A DNA stretch of 64,000 bases from an uncultured Candidatus Entotheonella sp. GTDB lineage: Bacteria > Tectomicrobia > Entotheonellia > Entotheonellales > Entotheonellaceae. Under the pieces are notes generated by a model that had not been told where the DNA came from, did no database searches, and saw only the letters and a program-made list of their open reading frames with translations. Position 1 is the stretch's first letter, and the number at the start of each line of letters is the position of its first letter. Positions 38,484 through 48,199 of this stretch are shown here, piece by piece. The position numbers were made by a program, and so were the translations under genes. The stretch spans positions 3,953,489 through 4,017,488 of the forward strand of contig OY282375.1 of the NCBI GenBank assembly GCA_958295825.1, written 5' to 3'.

Positions 38484-39461
38484 ATGCCGGCAATTGCGGG
38501 CAAGGACTTGACCATCGGCGTGTGTCACCCGGCCTACCGCATCGCCCCGGTACTCAGCGCCCGTGTTCCCGAAGCAACGGTTTTTCAGGAACGCGGCGCC
38601 GACGCAATCAAGCCGCGCATGCCCGAGATCAACGTGTTGGTGATTTCCGGCGCCTGGCGAGACGATTTGCTCGAAGGCGCTGAAAAACTGCGATGGATTC
38701 AGGCCATCGGCGTCGGCTACAACCAGTTTCCGCTCGCCGAACTGCGGCGCCGCGGCATCCGGCTGACCAATGCCGTGGGGGTCAACGCCAACGCTGTCAG
38801 CGAACACGCCATGGCGCTCATCCTGGCGCTCAGCCGTCGCCTGCCGGAAGCGCGCGACAACCAGCATCGCAAGCACTGGCGCCCAATGATCAGCGACCCG
38901 CAGACGCGCGAAGACGAAGTTACCGACAAGACCCTGGGCATCACCGGCCTCGGCGCTATCGGCAACCGCTTGGCCACCCTCGCCAAGGCGTTCGGCATGC
39001 GCGTCATCGGCACCAAGGGCAACCCCGCGGCCTACCAGGGGCAGGCTGACGCCGTGCTGCCGCCCGACCGACTGGGTGAGTTACTCGACAGCGCCGATTA
39101 TGTCGCGCTCTGCTGCCCGCTCAAGCCCGAAACAACCAACCTCATCGGTGCGGCGGAATTGCAACGCATGAAGCCGTCCGCTTACCTGGTGAACGTGTCG
39201 CGCGGGCAGGTCGTCGTCGAATCCGAGTTGATCAGCGCTTTGCAAGCGGGCGACATCGCCGGGGCGGCGTTGGACCTCACCATCGACGAGCCCCTGCGCC
39301 CCGAAAGCCCGCTGTGGGAACTGCCCAACGTCCTCATCACACCGCACACCGGCGGCGAAACGTCGCGTTACGAGCAGCGCCTGACTGACATTATCGTCGA
39401 GAACGTGCGCCGCTGGGAGCGCGACGAGCCGTTCATCCATCAGGTAGCTGAAGGGGCCTGA
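38484..39461 (+). CDS. D-isomer 2-hydroxyacid dehydrogenase
   Basis: 325 aa. NAD-binding GLGAIGNRLATLAKAFGMRV, catalytic Arg in LVNVSRGQVV, Glu and His in the region ITPHTGGETSR. AAGGAGC precedes the ATG. The substrate is probably a small 2-keto acid. It is 1 nt from the SpmAB fusion. Confidence 0.88.
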   Translation: MPAIAGKDLTIGVCHPAYRIAPVLSARVPEATVFQERGADAIKPRMPEINVLVISGAWRDDLLEGAEKLRWIQAIGVGYNQFPLAELRRRGIRLTNAVGVNANAVSEHAMALILALSRRLPEARDNQHRKHWRPMISDPQTREDEVTDKTLGITGLGAIGNRLATLAKAFGMRVIGTKGNPAAYQGQADAVLPPDRLGELLDSADYVALCCPLKPETTNLIGAAELQRMKPSAYLVNVSRGQVVVESELISALQAGDIAGAALDLTIDEPLRPESPLWELPNVLITPHTGGETSRYEQRLTDIIVENVRRWERDEPFIHQVAEGA

Positions 39462-39462
39462 G

Positions 39463-40809
39463 ATGCCCTCAACCGAGCCGAAAATCAGCCCCATCAACGT
39501 TGTCTTTGTCGTCTTTGTCATGGGCGCCATCCTGTTCGCCGGCGTGTCCGGGCGCATGCAGGAGGCAGCCGACGCCAGTATTGCCGCGGCGAAAGGTGCG
39601 GTGACGCTGGCCATCGGGTTGATCGGTATCATGGCCTTGTGGCTGGGCTTCGTGCGCGTCCTGGAAGCCGGCGGCATGATGCGACAATTGGCCCGCCTCG
39701 TCCGGCCCGTGATGGTGCGCCTGTTTCCCGACGTGCCCGCCGAGCACCCCGCCATGAGCGCCATGATTCTTAACATCTCGGCGAACATGCTGGGCCTCGG
39801 CAACGCGGCGACGCCGTTCGGCATCAAGGCGATGGTCGAGTTGAACCGGCTCAACCCGTTGCCGGGGGTGGCCACCAACGCCATGTGCCTGTTCCTGGCG
39901 ATCAACACCTCCAGCGTCGCGCTGTTGCCGCTGGGCGTCATGGGCGTGCGCGCCGCAGCGGGCAGCACGCGGCCCTTCGAGATGTTCGTGCCAACGCTGG
40001 TAGCGACTCTGGCTTCGACCTTCGTCGGCGTCCTGGTTGCCTCCTGGTGGGGACGCCGCGATGCCGCCTATCGGGAGCAAGTGGCGCAGGCGCAACCGGT
40101 TGACGTCGGTCCCGAAAGCAACGCCGCGGATGACGAGGCATCTGAGCCCGACTACGCTCACTTGGTAGGAGACCCCGGCACCATCGGCAAACGGCTGGCT
40201 ATTGCCGGGCTGCTCCTGCTCGCTGCCGCCGCCGTGTATCAGGCCGTCACCGCAGAGTCACTGCCCGACTTTCTGAAGAACCGCTTCGCCAGCTATTGGT
40301 TGATGCCAGTGCTGATATTTCTCATCTTTTCGTACGGACTGGCCCGCGGCGTGCGCATCTACGAGGCGGTCACCGAAGGCGCCAGGCAGGGTTTCGACAT
40401 CGCCGTGCGCATCATCCCCTTCCTGGTGGCCATTCTGGTGGCCATCCGCATGTTCCGGGCGTCCGGGGCGATGGAGCTGCTGACGTCTATCCTCAACCCG
40501 GTCACCCGCCTGGTCGGCATGCCGGGCGAGGTTTTGCCTATGGCGCTGGTGCGGCCCCTTTCAGGCAGCGGCGCTTTCGGCATCATGGCCGAGCTCGTCG
40601 AGGCGGCGCCTGACTCGTATGCCGCTTATGTGGCTTCGACGTTGATGGGAAGCACCGAGACCACGTTCTACGTGCTGGCCGTGTATTTCGGTGCTGTGGG
40701 CGTCAACCGCGTCCGTCACGCGCTGTTGGCGGGGCTCTGCGCCGACTTGACCGGCGTTGTGGTAGCATCGTTGACGTGCCGGATGTTGTGGACTGGGGAT
40801 TACAGTTGA
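39463..40809 (+). CDS. fused SpmA-SpmB nucleoside-recognition membrane protein
   Basis: 448 aa. N-half ends FGIKAMVELNRLNPLP and contains ILNISANMLGLGNAATPFG, typical SpmA; C-half contains LSGSGAFGIMAELVE, typical SpmB. Several TM helices. In sporulators the two are separate; fused single-gene versions occur in non-sporulating bacteria with unknown transport role. Start follows the dehydrogenase stop as TGAGATG. Confidence 0.85.
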   Translation: MPSTEPKISPINVVFVVFVMGAILFAGVSGRMQEAADASIAAAKGAVTLAIGLIGIMALWLGFVRVLEAGGMMRQLARLVRPVMVRLFPDVPAEHPAMSAMILNISANMLGLGNAATPFGIKAMVELNRLNPLPGVATNAMCLFLAINTSSVALLPLGVMGVRAAAGSTRPFEMFVPTLVATLASTFVGVLVASWWGRRDAAYREQVAQAQPVDVGPESNAADDEASEPDYAHLVGDPGTIGKRLAIAGLLLLAAAAVYQAVTAESLPDFLKNRFASYWLMPVLIFLIFSYGLARGVRIYEAVTEGARQGFDIAVRIIPFLVAILVAIRMFRASGAMELLTSILNPVTRLVGMPGEVLPMALVRPLSGSGAFGIMAELVEAAPDSYAAYVASTLMGSTETTFYVLAVYFGAVGVNRVRHALLAGLCADLTGVVVASLTCRMLWTGDYS

Positions 40810-40870
40810 CAGGCCGGAGGTTGCAGACCTTGCGGATATAGTGGACCCCTGGATTCAAGAGGAGGCGGTC

Positions 40871-42151
40871 ATGAGCTCCAGCGTGCTTCGGAAAATCATC
40901 AAACCGGTCGCCATCCGTGCCTTCATGGCCCACGAGTGGTGGCAGAGTGGTGTGACCTATAACCCGCTGCTTCCGAGCGTGTACACCGACCCGTATCCAA
41001 CTTACGAACGGCTGCGCGAAAAGGACCCCGTACACTGGAGCCCGCTCATGGATTCCTGGGTGTTTTCCCGCTACAAGCACGTGGATGGCATCTTGCGCGA
41101 TCACAAACGGTTCTCCAACGACACCAGCAAGCGCGGCAACCCCAGCCATCTCGACGAATCGTTCGACCTTGCCAGCCAGCCGAGCATGTTATTTCGAGAT
41201 CCGCCCGACCACACCCGGCTTCGCGCCCTGGTGAGTCGCGCTTTCACGCCTGCCGTTGTCGAGGGCCTTGCAGGGCGAATACGTGACATCGCCGACGACC
41301 TGCTGGACCAGATTGACGATCCCTCCGCCTTCGACCTCATGGAGGCCGTTGCGGCGCCATTGCCCGTCATCGTCATTGCCGAGTTGCTCGGCGTGCCGAC
41401 TGCGGACCGTCCGCAATTCCAGATATGGTCGCGCCATCGGGCTCGCGGTTTGGAGCCCAACATTACAGACAAGGAACGGCGCCTCGTTACGGAGGTTGGC
41501 AAGGAGCTCGATGCGTATTTTCTGGGCATCATCGACCAGCGGCGGCGGGAACCCCAAGACGATCTGATCAGCGCCCTGGTGGCGGCTGAAGAGGCGGGGG
41601 ACAAGCTCAGCCAGGTGGAACTGCTCGCCATGCTTCGACTGTTGCTGGTGGCGGGCAATGAGACGACCACCAAGCTCATCGGCAACGGCATGCTTGCCCT
41701 GCTGCGGAACCCCGAACAACTTGAGGTATTGCGCCAGTCGCCGGACCTCATGCCCTCGGCGATCGAGGAATTGCTACGCTATGACGCCCCCGTGCAGTTG
41801 GACGTGCGGGTTGCCCTGGAGGACGTGGATTTCGACGGTCGCCAAGTCAAGAAAGGGCAGGGCATCATGGTGCTACTCGGCTCAGCGAATCGCGACCCGG
41901 AGGTGTTCAGCGAGCCGGACCGGCTCGATCTCGCCCGCCAGGAAGCCAATCACATTTCCTTCGGACGCGGCATCCATCACTGCCTCGGCGCCTCTCTGGC
42001 TCGCCTGGAAGGACGGCTCACTTTCGAGGCCATCATGGAGCGCTTCGCTGACATTCGCATGCAGACGGACCGACCTGTCTTTAGGGACAACATTATTTTG
42101 AGAGGGCTGGAGGTGCTGCCAGTCAGCGCGCGGAAGGCCACGCTCAACTAG
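40871..42151 (+). CDS. cytochrome P450
   Basis: 426 aa soluble bacterial type. LLVAGNETTTKLIG (I-helix), EELLRYDAP (ExxR) and the heme loop FGRGIHHCLGASLAR are all intact. AGAGGAGG is 7 nt before ATG. No ferredoxin or reductase partner is encoded here, and the substrate is unknown. Confidence 0.93.
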   Translation: MSSSVLRKIIKPVAIRAFMAHEWWQSGVTYNPLLPSVYTDPYPTYERLREKDPVHWSPLMDSWVFSRYKHVDGILRDHKRFSNDTSKRGNPSHLDESFDLASQPSMLFRDPPDHTRLRALVSRAFTPAVVEGLAGRIRDIADDLLDQIDDPSAFDLMEAVAAPLPVIVIAELLGVPTADRPQFQIWSRHRARGLEPNITDKERRLVTEVGKELDAYFLGIIDQRRREPQDDLISALVAAEEAGDKLSQVELLAMLRLLLVAGNETTTKLIGNGMLALLRNPEQLEVLRQSPDLMPSAIEELLRYDAPVQLDVRVALEDVDFDGRQVKKGQGIMVLLGSANRDPEVFSEPDRLDLARQEANHISFGRGIHHCLGASLARLEGRLTFEAIMERFADIRMQTDRPVFRDNIILRGLEVLPVSARKATLN

Positions 42152-42289
42152 ATCATAGGCGGCAGGTCCCCGAATTGAGTTCAGAGCAGGCTTTTGAGCA
42201 TTCGGAGCCGTGGAATTAGCTTATGGGCGCCTCGAAAAATGACTCACTGGCGGGCATAACTGGCGTGAGTGACTCTGTCGCGTCATGGC

Positions 42290-42454
42290 GACAGGGCATA
42301 AACGGCGGTTTGCGTGGTGACGTCGCTCCTCGTCGTCACGACGATTGCGTTGAATGGGAACCGCGACAATCGAAGCATCCATGATCTGGCCGCCCATCGC
42401 CTGGTAGCCTTGGCTTTCCAGGTAAGCGTCGAAATAATTGGAAGATGCGGATGC
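42290..42454 (-). pseudogene. internal fragment of an IS5-family transposase
   Basis: Reads NYFDAYLESQGYQAMGGQIMDASIV then PIQRNRRDDEE, the catalytic-Asp region of IS5 transposases. Both ends are missing. It joins abruptly to an IS1595-type piece at about 42455. Confidence 0.55.
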
Positions 42455-42618
42455 AATCGGCGCACCGGAAGCGCCGCCCATCGTTGAAGCGGTAGATTTT
42501 GCGGTCACTGCCGCAATGAATGCGGACAAAATGGCTTGCCTTCCCAGCGCACCTGTTCCAGGTGCTCCAGACAGGCTTCCGTGGTCTCGAACTGTTTGGT
42601 GAACTCTTGCAGCGTCAT
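42455..42618 (-). pseudogene. N-terminal fragment of an IS1595/ISXO2 transposase
   Basis: GGAGG precedes ATG at 42618; MTLQEFTKQFETTEACLEHL and RWEGKPFCPH are the typical start. A 2-base disturbance (..CATTCATTGCGGC..) throws the frame into a stop at 42505; in the shifted frame CGSDRKIYRFNDGRRFRC completes the zinc ribbon. Confidence 0.6.
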
Positions 42619-42655
42619 AACGATCCTCCTTTCCGTCTGTAAAGCACATTACTAT

Positions 42656-44254
42656 TTAAGGATCGTCAAGTATATAGGTCTCAAAGAAAAACAGGTTCCC
42701 GACTCGATCCGACAGTCGGTAGTGTTGTGGCGCAGCGAAGTTCGATATCTGCTTGCTCTGTCCCTTCCGATGCACAATCAGACAGTCGTGCTGGAAGTAC
42801 TTGTCGAATACCTGGGGATCCTGTGAGATATTAAAAGGACCCTCAACCCTGTCGAAAATAGTGATACCGTCGTCGCGGCTGGAAGACAACGCTCGGAGAG
42901 CCTGCTTCGACAAACCGATGGCACCGATGGTGCCGCAGGTTTCCATCCGTTCGACGTTTCTCTCGAAGAACGTGCCGACCAGCGAAGGCATCCGGTATTG
43001 ATGGCGAACGAGCTCGCCGGCCATCAGCACGACGACCAGCCCCGAGCAGACCGCCGCAGCGTATTTGTGTTTCGACTTGAGGCTCTCGACGAAACTGCCG
43101 GCGCCCAGCGCGACGATGAAGCTCATGGCGACGTAAACGGACGCCAAGTTACGGGGCATGTATACTGCGGAATTCACAAAAGACCAGATCACGAGGATGA
43201 TGAGCAGGCCAAGAACATAGATAGGCGCGAGGTGCCTTCTCGGACGTATCACAAGCCAGAACAGGCTCATGGCAAACAGTAAGGGCAGCACGTAACCTAA
43301 GTCGTCGACCATCCTCCAAAGAAACTCCACGCCGCCCTTTATGGTCACGAGGTGCCCGGTCTTGTATTGATAGACGTTGGCCAAAGTTTCATTGAGAAGA
43401 GAGAACAGGGACTCGGAAGGCAAATTCAATAGCACCAGGGAGGCCGCCGCGGATAGCAGATAGACCTCAATACCCGCCTTGAGATTGCGACGACTTCTCA
43501 GAACTTCGACGACCGTCTGAACGAACAACGGACCGACGACCAGGATTCCCGTCAGCTTGGTGGACAATGCCGCGGCAGACAGAATTCCCGACCAGACGAG
43601 AGTGCGGTATATCGCCGACGGCCGGGTACGGAGGCAGAGAAACGCCGCAGTGTTGAAGAGGATGAACAGCGTGGTCTCGGAATAGAATAAATCGAATTGC
43701 GAAAACACGAGCGGATTCACGAGTACCAGGCTTCCGTAAGTGGCTGCGGCTGCGATGCCGAACCGGCTGGACAATGCCCACATGACCATGCAGAAAGAAA
43801 AGACGGCCAAAACCCCGAAAGACGTTCTCAGAAAAAAGACATAATCTTGGATGTTCGGATCGTCACGGATGGCGTCCGCCTCGTTGAAGTGCTCTCTAAG
43901 ATAATAGCCGCCTGGGTATTCCCAACCCGTGAGGAAGTGCTCCCCGCCCATGTGGCTGTTCATGTAATAGACTCCCGCAGGGTAGAGCAATCGAACGAAC
44001 CATCGGTTCGTTTCACCGACCCGCGCACTGGGCACGGGTTCCACGAACGGACTCAAATGTCGGGTTCCGAGAACCAGCGTATGCCATTCGTCAACGTGTG
44101 GACGGTTCACGCCGCGGCTGTTCAGATTGAAAACCCATGCCGAGGACACCAGAAAGAACCACAGTAGCATGACAACGACCGTACTGCGCGAGTCGACCAT
44201 GCGCACGTACGTCTGTCCAGTTCTCAGGGCCCTCGATATGAAGCTCAACGGCAC
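42656..44254 (-). CDS. membrane glycosyltransferase-like protein (GT39/GT-C type)
   Basis: 532 aa with about ten TM segments. The first external loop has VNRPHVDEWHTLVLG, resembling the Asp-Glu motif of GT-C enzymes that use polyprenyl-linked sugars. The C-terminal about 120 residues are soluble. Last gene of the glycan operon (29 nt after the aldolase gene). Acceptor unknown. Confidence 0.7.
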   Translation of the reverse strand: MPLSFISRALRTGQTYVRMVDSRSTVVVMLLWFFLVSSAWVFNLNSRGVNRPHVDEWHTLVLGTRHLSPFVEPVPSARVGETNRWFVRLLYPAGVYYMNSHMGGEHFLTGWEYPGGYYLREHFNEADAIRDDPNIQDYVFFLRTSFGVLAVFSFCMVMWALSSRFGIAAAATYGSLVLVNPLVFSQFDLFYSETTLFILFNTAAFLCLRTRPSAIYRTLVWSGILSAAALSTKLTGILVVGPLFVQTVVEVLRSRRNLKAGIEVYLLSAAASLVLLNLPSESLFSLLNETLANVYQYKTGHLVTIKGGVEFLWRMVDDLGYVLPLLFAMSLFWLVIRPRRHLAPIYVLGLLIILVIWSFVNSAVYMPRNLASVYVAMSFIVALGAGSFVESLKSKHKYAAAVCSGLVVVLMAGELVRHQYRMPSLVGTFFERNVERMETCGTIGAIGLSKQALRALSSSRDDGITIFDRVEGPFNISQDPQVFDKYFQHDCLIVHRKGQSKQISNFAAPQHYRLSDRVGNLFFFETYILDDP

Positions 44255-44283
44255 AAACCCGCTTTGTTTCCAGGCAACATGTG

Positions 44284-45390
44284 CTACTTCTCCCGGGGAC
44301 GCCGGGAGATCCCCTGCCGGGGATGCGTTCTACGATACTGCTCCGCTCCCCTCACTTCTCGTTGGACAAGACGCTCTTTTACCGAGCTGGTGTTTACCCG
44401 GTATTGTTCTGCTTCCCAGTGAAGCAAATTGTGGATTTCTTTCTTGGTCAGTTCCACCAGGACATCTTGCGGTCTCTGTCTGGCCAGAACCTCGTAGTAG
44501 CAGACGAGCTGCGCACGTTGGGCTTGGTCGAAGTCCGACTTCGCAAAAACACCTTCGCCTCGGATGAAGAGCAACGGCGGCCGTCGCCTCCCAGCGTATC
44601 TCCGAGCCTCGCGCCGGGTCTCGAATAAGGGGGCTTTCTCTCCCAGAAAGACGACATGATCAGGATAGAGCACCCAGGCTTCCAGCAGTCTTCGGTAGAG
44701 CGCCGGAGTGTGGACCAGGCTCTGAATCCGTGCGTCTTCAATGGCGACATACTCCAACGAGCCGATGTGCAATGCGTTGGGGGACTTGTGGATTGGCTGC
44801 GAAGCCGACTCGCTGAAAGCGACATCCTGCTTCAAGGCCGAGGTGAGGCCTTTGATGCGCCGGTCGATTTCGTCGATCGTGTCGCCGCCTACCAGGATGC
44901 CGTGGTTCTGCAGAAAGACGACATTGGCGTCGGGCGCGCGGCCTAGGACGACCGCGACGGATCGAGCGAGCTTGGCGCCGGGCTGCCGGTATTCCACCCA
45001 CTCCCAGTGAAAGCCGTCTCGAAGCCGGACTCGCAATGTCTCCGGTGCGTCAGCCCGCACCAGGACGGCCAGCGCCTCTATCGCGTGGAGATGAATGACG
45101 ATCCGCTGCGGCATGACGACGTGCATGAAGGTCTCGATCGAGGGCCGCCGGGCGTGCCCTTCGGTGCTCTCGGGCAACGGCAGGTGCGGGGGTCTCGCCA
45201 AGGCAGCCCGCAGCGTGTCGAGGTCCACGGGCACGAAGATGTCGTCCTTCTCGGCGTCGGCCAGCCAAGCTCCCGATGCCTTGATCCACAGCGTCCCGCC
45301 ATCCTTCCACGACACGTTGCCGCCCGCCCCCTGCACCAACAGCGGTTCCTGTCCGATACGCGCGCAGTAGTTGCGGATGTCATGTCTCAT
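44284..45390 (-). CDS. class II aldolase/adducin-family protein
   Basis: 368 aa, longer than single-domain members (about 220). QGAGGNVSWKDGG at the N-terminus, HLHAIEALAVL as metal His region and FLQNHGILVGGD. Presumably splits or forms a phosphorylated sugar. Start overlaps the HAD stop (ATGA). The C-terminal 40 residues are basic and include an 8-bp DNA hairpin (44289-44309). Confidence 0.78.
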   Translation of the reverse strand: MRHDIRNYCARIGQEPLLVQGAGGNVSWKDGGTLWIKASGAWLADAEKDDIFVPVDLDTLRAALARPPHLPLPESTEGHARRPSIETFMHVVMPQRIVIHLHAIEALAVLVRADAPETLRVRLRDGFHWEWVEYRQPGAKLARSVAVVLGRAPDANVVFLQNHGILVGGDTIDEIDRRIKGLTSALKQDVAFSESASQPIHKSPNALHIGSLEYVAIEDARIQSLVHTPALYRRLLEAWVLYPDHVVFLGEKAPLFETRREARRYAGRRRPPLLFIRGEGVFAKSDFDQAQRAQLVCYYEVLARQRPQDVLVELTKKEIHNLLHWEAEQYRVNTSSVKERLVQREVRGAEQYRRTHPRQGISRRPREK

Positions 45391-46157
45391 CGCGCGCCGC
45401 CCTGCGTTCCAGAGGTGAAACCCCTGCGCCGCATGAAGTCGCGTAGCGCGAGGAAGCTCGTGAACCAGGCATCGGGCATGGTCGCATCGCGCCCCTTCCG
45501 GACGCCGGGATGTACCTTTTGCAGCGTCACCGCGCTGAGGCTGTTTCTCGCTCCCCGGATGTCGGTTTCGGCGTCATCGCCAATCATCCACAGAACGTCG
45601 TCCGCGGCTTGCACTTTCTCCTGGACGAGCCGGAACGGCGCTTCATGCGGCTTTTCGGCGCCAGCCTCCTCGCTGGTGACGATGGCGGCGAAACTGTCCT
45701 CTAGCTGCCAATATACCAGTTTTCTGAACTGAATTTGTGCCGTCAGGTCGGTCACGAGCGCCGCGGGGATGTTGGCCAAGCGCAGGTCGTCCAGCAGTTC
45801 CCTCACGCCGTCGAACAGCACGGCGCTCCTGAGAAAGGTTCGCCAGTAGGTCTGCTCCAGGTCCAGCGCCAGCAGGGCCCTGCTGCCCAAGCCCTCAATC
45901 TCCATCATACGCTGAAAATAGAGCAGGCGGCTGTGGGACGATGCCGAGCGGCCGAGTTGAGCTTTGATTTGGCCTCTGGCTTCCTGAAAGAGCTGGTCCG
46001 AGCGTTGTGGCGTGAAGGATAAGCGGTCGGACAGTTTGTCCTTCACCGCCTGCCAGGCGGCAACACGCGCCGGATCATAGGCATACAACGTGTTGTCCAG
46101 ATCGAACAGGACCGCGTCCGGCCGGGTCAGGAACCTGTCGGGGTGGTTGAGCTTCAT
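45387..46157 (-). CDS. HAD-superfamily hydrolase
   Basis: 256 aa. FDLDNTLYAYD supplies the nucleophile Asp, Lys in EEAGAEKPHEAPF, and IGDDAETDIRGA the terminal Asp pair. Cap domain about residues 20-100. Probable sugar-phosphate phosphatase within the glycan operon; overlaps neighbours at both ends. Confidence 0.85.
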   Translation of the reverse strand: MKLNHPDRFLTRPDAVLFDLDNTLYAYDPARVAAWQAVKDKLSDRLSFTPQRSDQLFQEARGQIKAQLGRSASSHSRLLYFQRMMEIEGLGSRALLALDLEQTYWRTFLRSAVLFDGVRELLDDLRLANIPAALVTDLTAQIQFRKLVYWQLEDSFAAIVTSEEAGAEKPHEAPFRLVQEKVQAADDVLWMIGDDAETDIRGARNSLSAVTLQKVHPGVRKGRDATMPDAWFTSFLALRDFMRRRGFTSGTQGGAR

Positions 46158-48199
46158 ATAACGCGTCTCATCAAAGCGTGGTCAATATGACACAGGGCGA
46201 TGACCTGCATCAGACCCGTGACGCCATCCTGCCACAGCGGCCGCGTATCCAGGAGAGCCAGAACCCGGCTGCACGTCACCTCGGCCACCAGTTCGATGTC
46301 GGGGGCCGAGACTTCGCCCTCGATGGTCATGACCATCTTGTCATCGTCATCATCAGGCGTCGTATCCACATGCAGGCTGCAGAGGCCAATCAGGGCGCGA
46401 ATCAGAGAACTGTCATTCACAGTGCGCGTGGCGCTAACCTTCAGATTCAAGTGTAGGGGAGTAGGGACCAAGCGCGATAATGCATCCGGTTGTGCTGGTT
46501 GCAGAGAGAAAATCAGGTCGGCATGGGCCCGCTGCGGACGAACGAAGCGGCGGGCGTCTTCCTCGCGCCGGCGCTGGCTACCCGCCACCACCTGTGCCGA
46601 ATAGCCGCGCTGCTCGGTATCCCGCATATGCTTGAAATAGTGGCGCAGCGGTTCATCCATGTCGAGGTAAATCTGCAAGTCGTACAGCCGCCTCAAGGTG
46701 GACAAGTAGAAGGCGTGCAATCCGGTGACGATGATGAAGTCGTTGCTCGGAACAGAGACAGCTTCGCGCAATTTCCCGATCGCATGGTCGTATTGGGGGG
46801 ACGATATAGGAGCTCGTTTGGTCATGGTCACCAAATCGTTGCCCAAGCGGCTCAGGTCGTTAGCCGCCGGGTTCAGATGGGTCAGGACCTTCCACATTTC
46901 ACTGCGTCGGTCCCAGAGATGGTAGTTGTCGCCCGAGATCTCCACAACGGAATGCGTCCCGAGCAGCTTGGTGAGGGCGTCAGCCAAGGTGCTCTTGCCC
47001 GAGCCGGAGTCCCCGGCGATGCCGAGCACAAACGGTCTGCGGCTCAGCCGGTAGAAGTCGTTGCGGGCGATCAAGTGCCGCCAAGTATGGGCGGCGAGAA
47101 CGACGCCGGTCACGATGAAGGCAGTATGGAGCAGAGAAGGCAGTCGCTCCGGCACGAGGACGCTGATGTCGAATCGGATGCCGTCTGCCAGATGGAAGGG
47201 GGTGGAGACAGAAATACTGAGCAAATAGAAAACGACAAACACTCCCACCAGCAGCCGGGTGGATCGGGACCCGATGGACAGACAGAACATCAGGAAAGGC
47301 ATGTTCCATATGAACCAGCCAGGGGAGGTCGCCGCGAACAGGGTCACCAGCAGGAACGAAACGCCCGTGCCGGCGAGAAACAGATCGAAATTGATGCGTC
47401 CTATGGCCCACACAGAGTAGAGCGTGAGGACGTAGAGGGTCGGCACGATATAGAACGACAAGCCATTGTTCAGCCCGAACATGAGCTGATAGATGTTCTG
47501 CATCTGCGGGTTCTCCCGCAGCATGTGTATGTTGCTCGGTGACAGCAGGGACGGTCCGATGACGCAGAGTGCGCTCAAAGACAATCCCGCCAGAAACGCC
47601 GGCAGGTGCGAGCGCAGCAACTTCCCGTTGTGCAGATAGACAAGGAAGAAGGGGACACTGACGACCATGCTGAGCTTGGCGGAAACCGCCAGTGCACAGA
47701 CGGCCCCAGCGCAAGCGCCCTGTGCCTTTGTGGCGGGCTGGCGCATCAGTACAAGAGCGATGGTCAGCAGCAGTATCGGGACGAGGTCGTTGAGCCCGAG
47801 TCCATAGGTGGCAAGCAGGACGAAAGGCGACAGCCAGTACCAGATGAGGAGCCGATGCGCCGGCATACCGGGCACCAGTCGGTGCAGGCTGTACAGCAAG
47901 CCAACGTCCACCGCTACTAGTGTCAACCAGTAGCCGTACTGCGCGGGCAAGACCAGCGCCTCAGCCAGCCAAGCCGACGGCAGGAAGGTCAGCCACATCA
48001 CATAGCCGTAGGGGAAGGCAAGGGGGTCGCCCCCGGCGGCCAGCCAGCCGCTCCAGGGATCGAAATTGAGCCGGCTTGCGCTCGCCTGCATGAAGGGCGC
48101 ATACCAGTCGTTCATGGCGACGGGAGCCAAGGCAAGCACCAGCCCGAGGCGAATGGCCGCGCCGACGAAGAACAGCGGATGCAAAGAGAGTGCCTTCAT
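46154..48199 (-). CDS. polytopic membrane protein fused to a uridine-kinase-like domain
   Basis: 681 aa. Residues about 1-385 are about ten TM helices of GT-C/mannosyltransferase appearance (WLAAGGDPLAFPYGYVMWL). Residues about 388-600 are a P-loop kinase of the uridine kinase/phosphoribulokinase class: GIAGDSGSGKSTLADAL, ISGDNYHLWDR and the lid RRREEDARRFVRPQ. The last about 80 residues are unassigned. A membrane transferase joined to a small-molecule kinase suggests phosphorylation coupled to transfer or export of a polyol or sugar. Both ends overlap neighbouring genes by ATGA. Confidence 0.75.
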   Translation of the reverse strand: MKALSLHPLFFVGAAIRLGLVLALAPVAMNDWYAPFMQASASRLNFDPWSGWLAAGGDPLAFPYGYVMWLTFLPSAWLAEALVLPAQYGYWLTLVAVDVGLLYSLHRLVPGMPAHRLLIWYWLSPFVLLATYGLGLNDLVPILLLTIALVLMRQPATKAQGACAGAVCALAVSAKLSMVVSVPFFLVYLHNGKLLRSHLPAFLAGLSLSALCVIGPSLLSPSNIHMLRENPQMQNIYQLMFGLNNGLSFYIVPTLYVLTLYSVWAIGRINFDLFLAGTGVSFLLVTLFAATSPGWFIWNMPFLMFCLSIGSRSTRLLVGVFVVFYLLSISVSTPFHLADGIRFDISVLVPERLPSLLHTAFIVTGVVLAAHTWRHLIARNDFYRLSRRPFVLGIAGDSGSGKSTLADALTKLLGTHSVVEISGDNYHLWDRRSEMWKVLTHLNPAANDLSRLGNDLVTMTKRAPISSPQYDHAIGKLREAVSVPSNDFIIVTGLHAFYLSTLRRLYDLQIYLDMDEPLRHYFKHMRDTEQRGYSAQVVAGSQRRREEDARRFVRPQRAHADLIFSLQPAQPDALSRLVPTPLHLNLKVSATRTVNDSSLIRALIGLCSLHVDTTPDDDDDKMVMTIEGEVSAPDIELVAEVTCSRVLALLDTRPLWQDGVTGLMQVIALCHIDHALMRRVI

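Noticed and set aside
44289-44309. TCTCCCGG/CCGGGAGA hairpin near the aldolase stop
   Set aside because: Lies within the coding end of the gene and lacks a T-run; not called a terminator.
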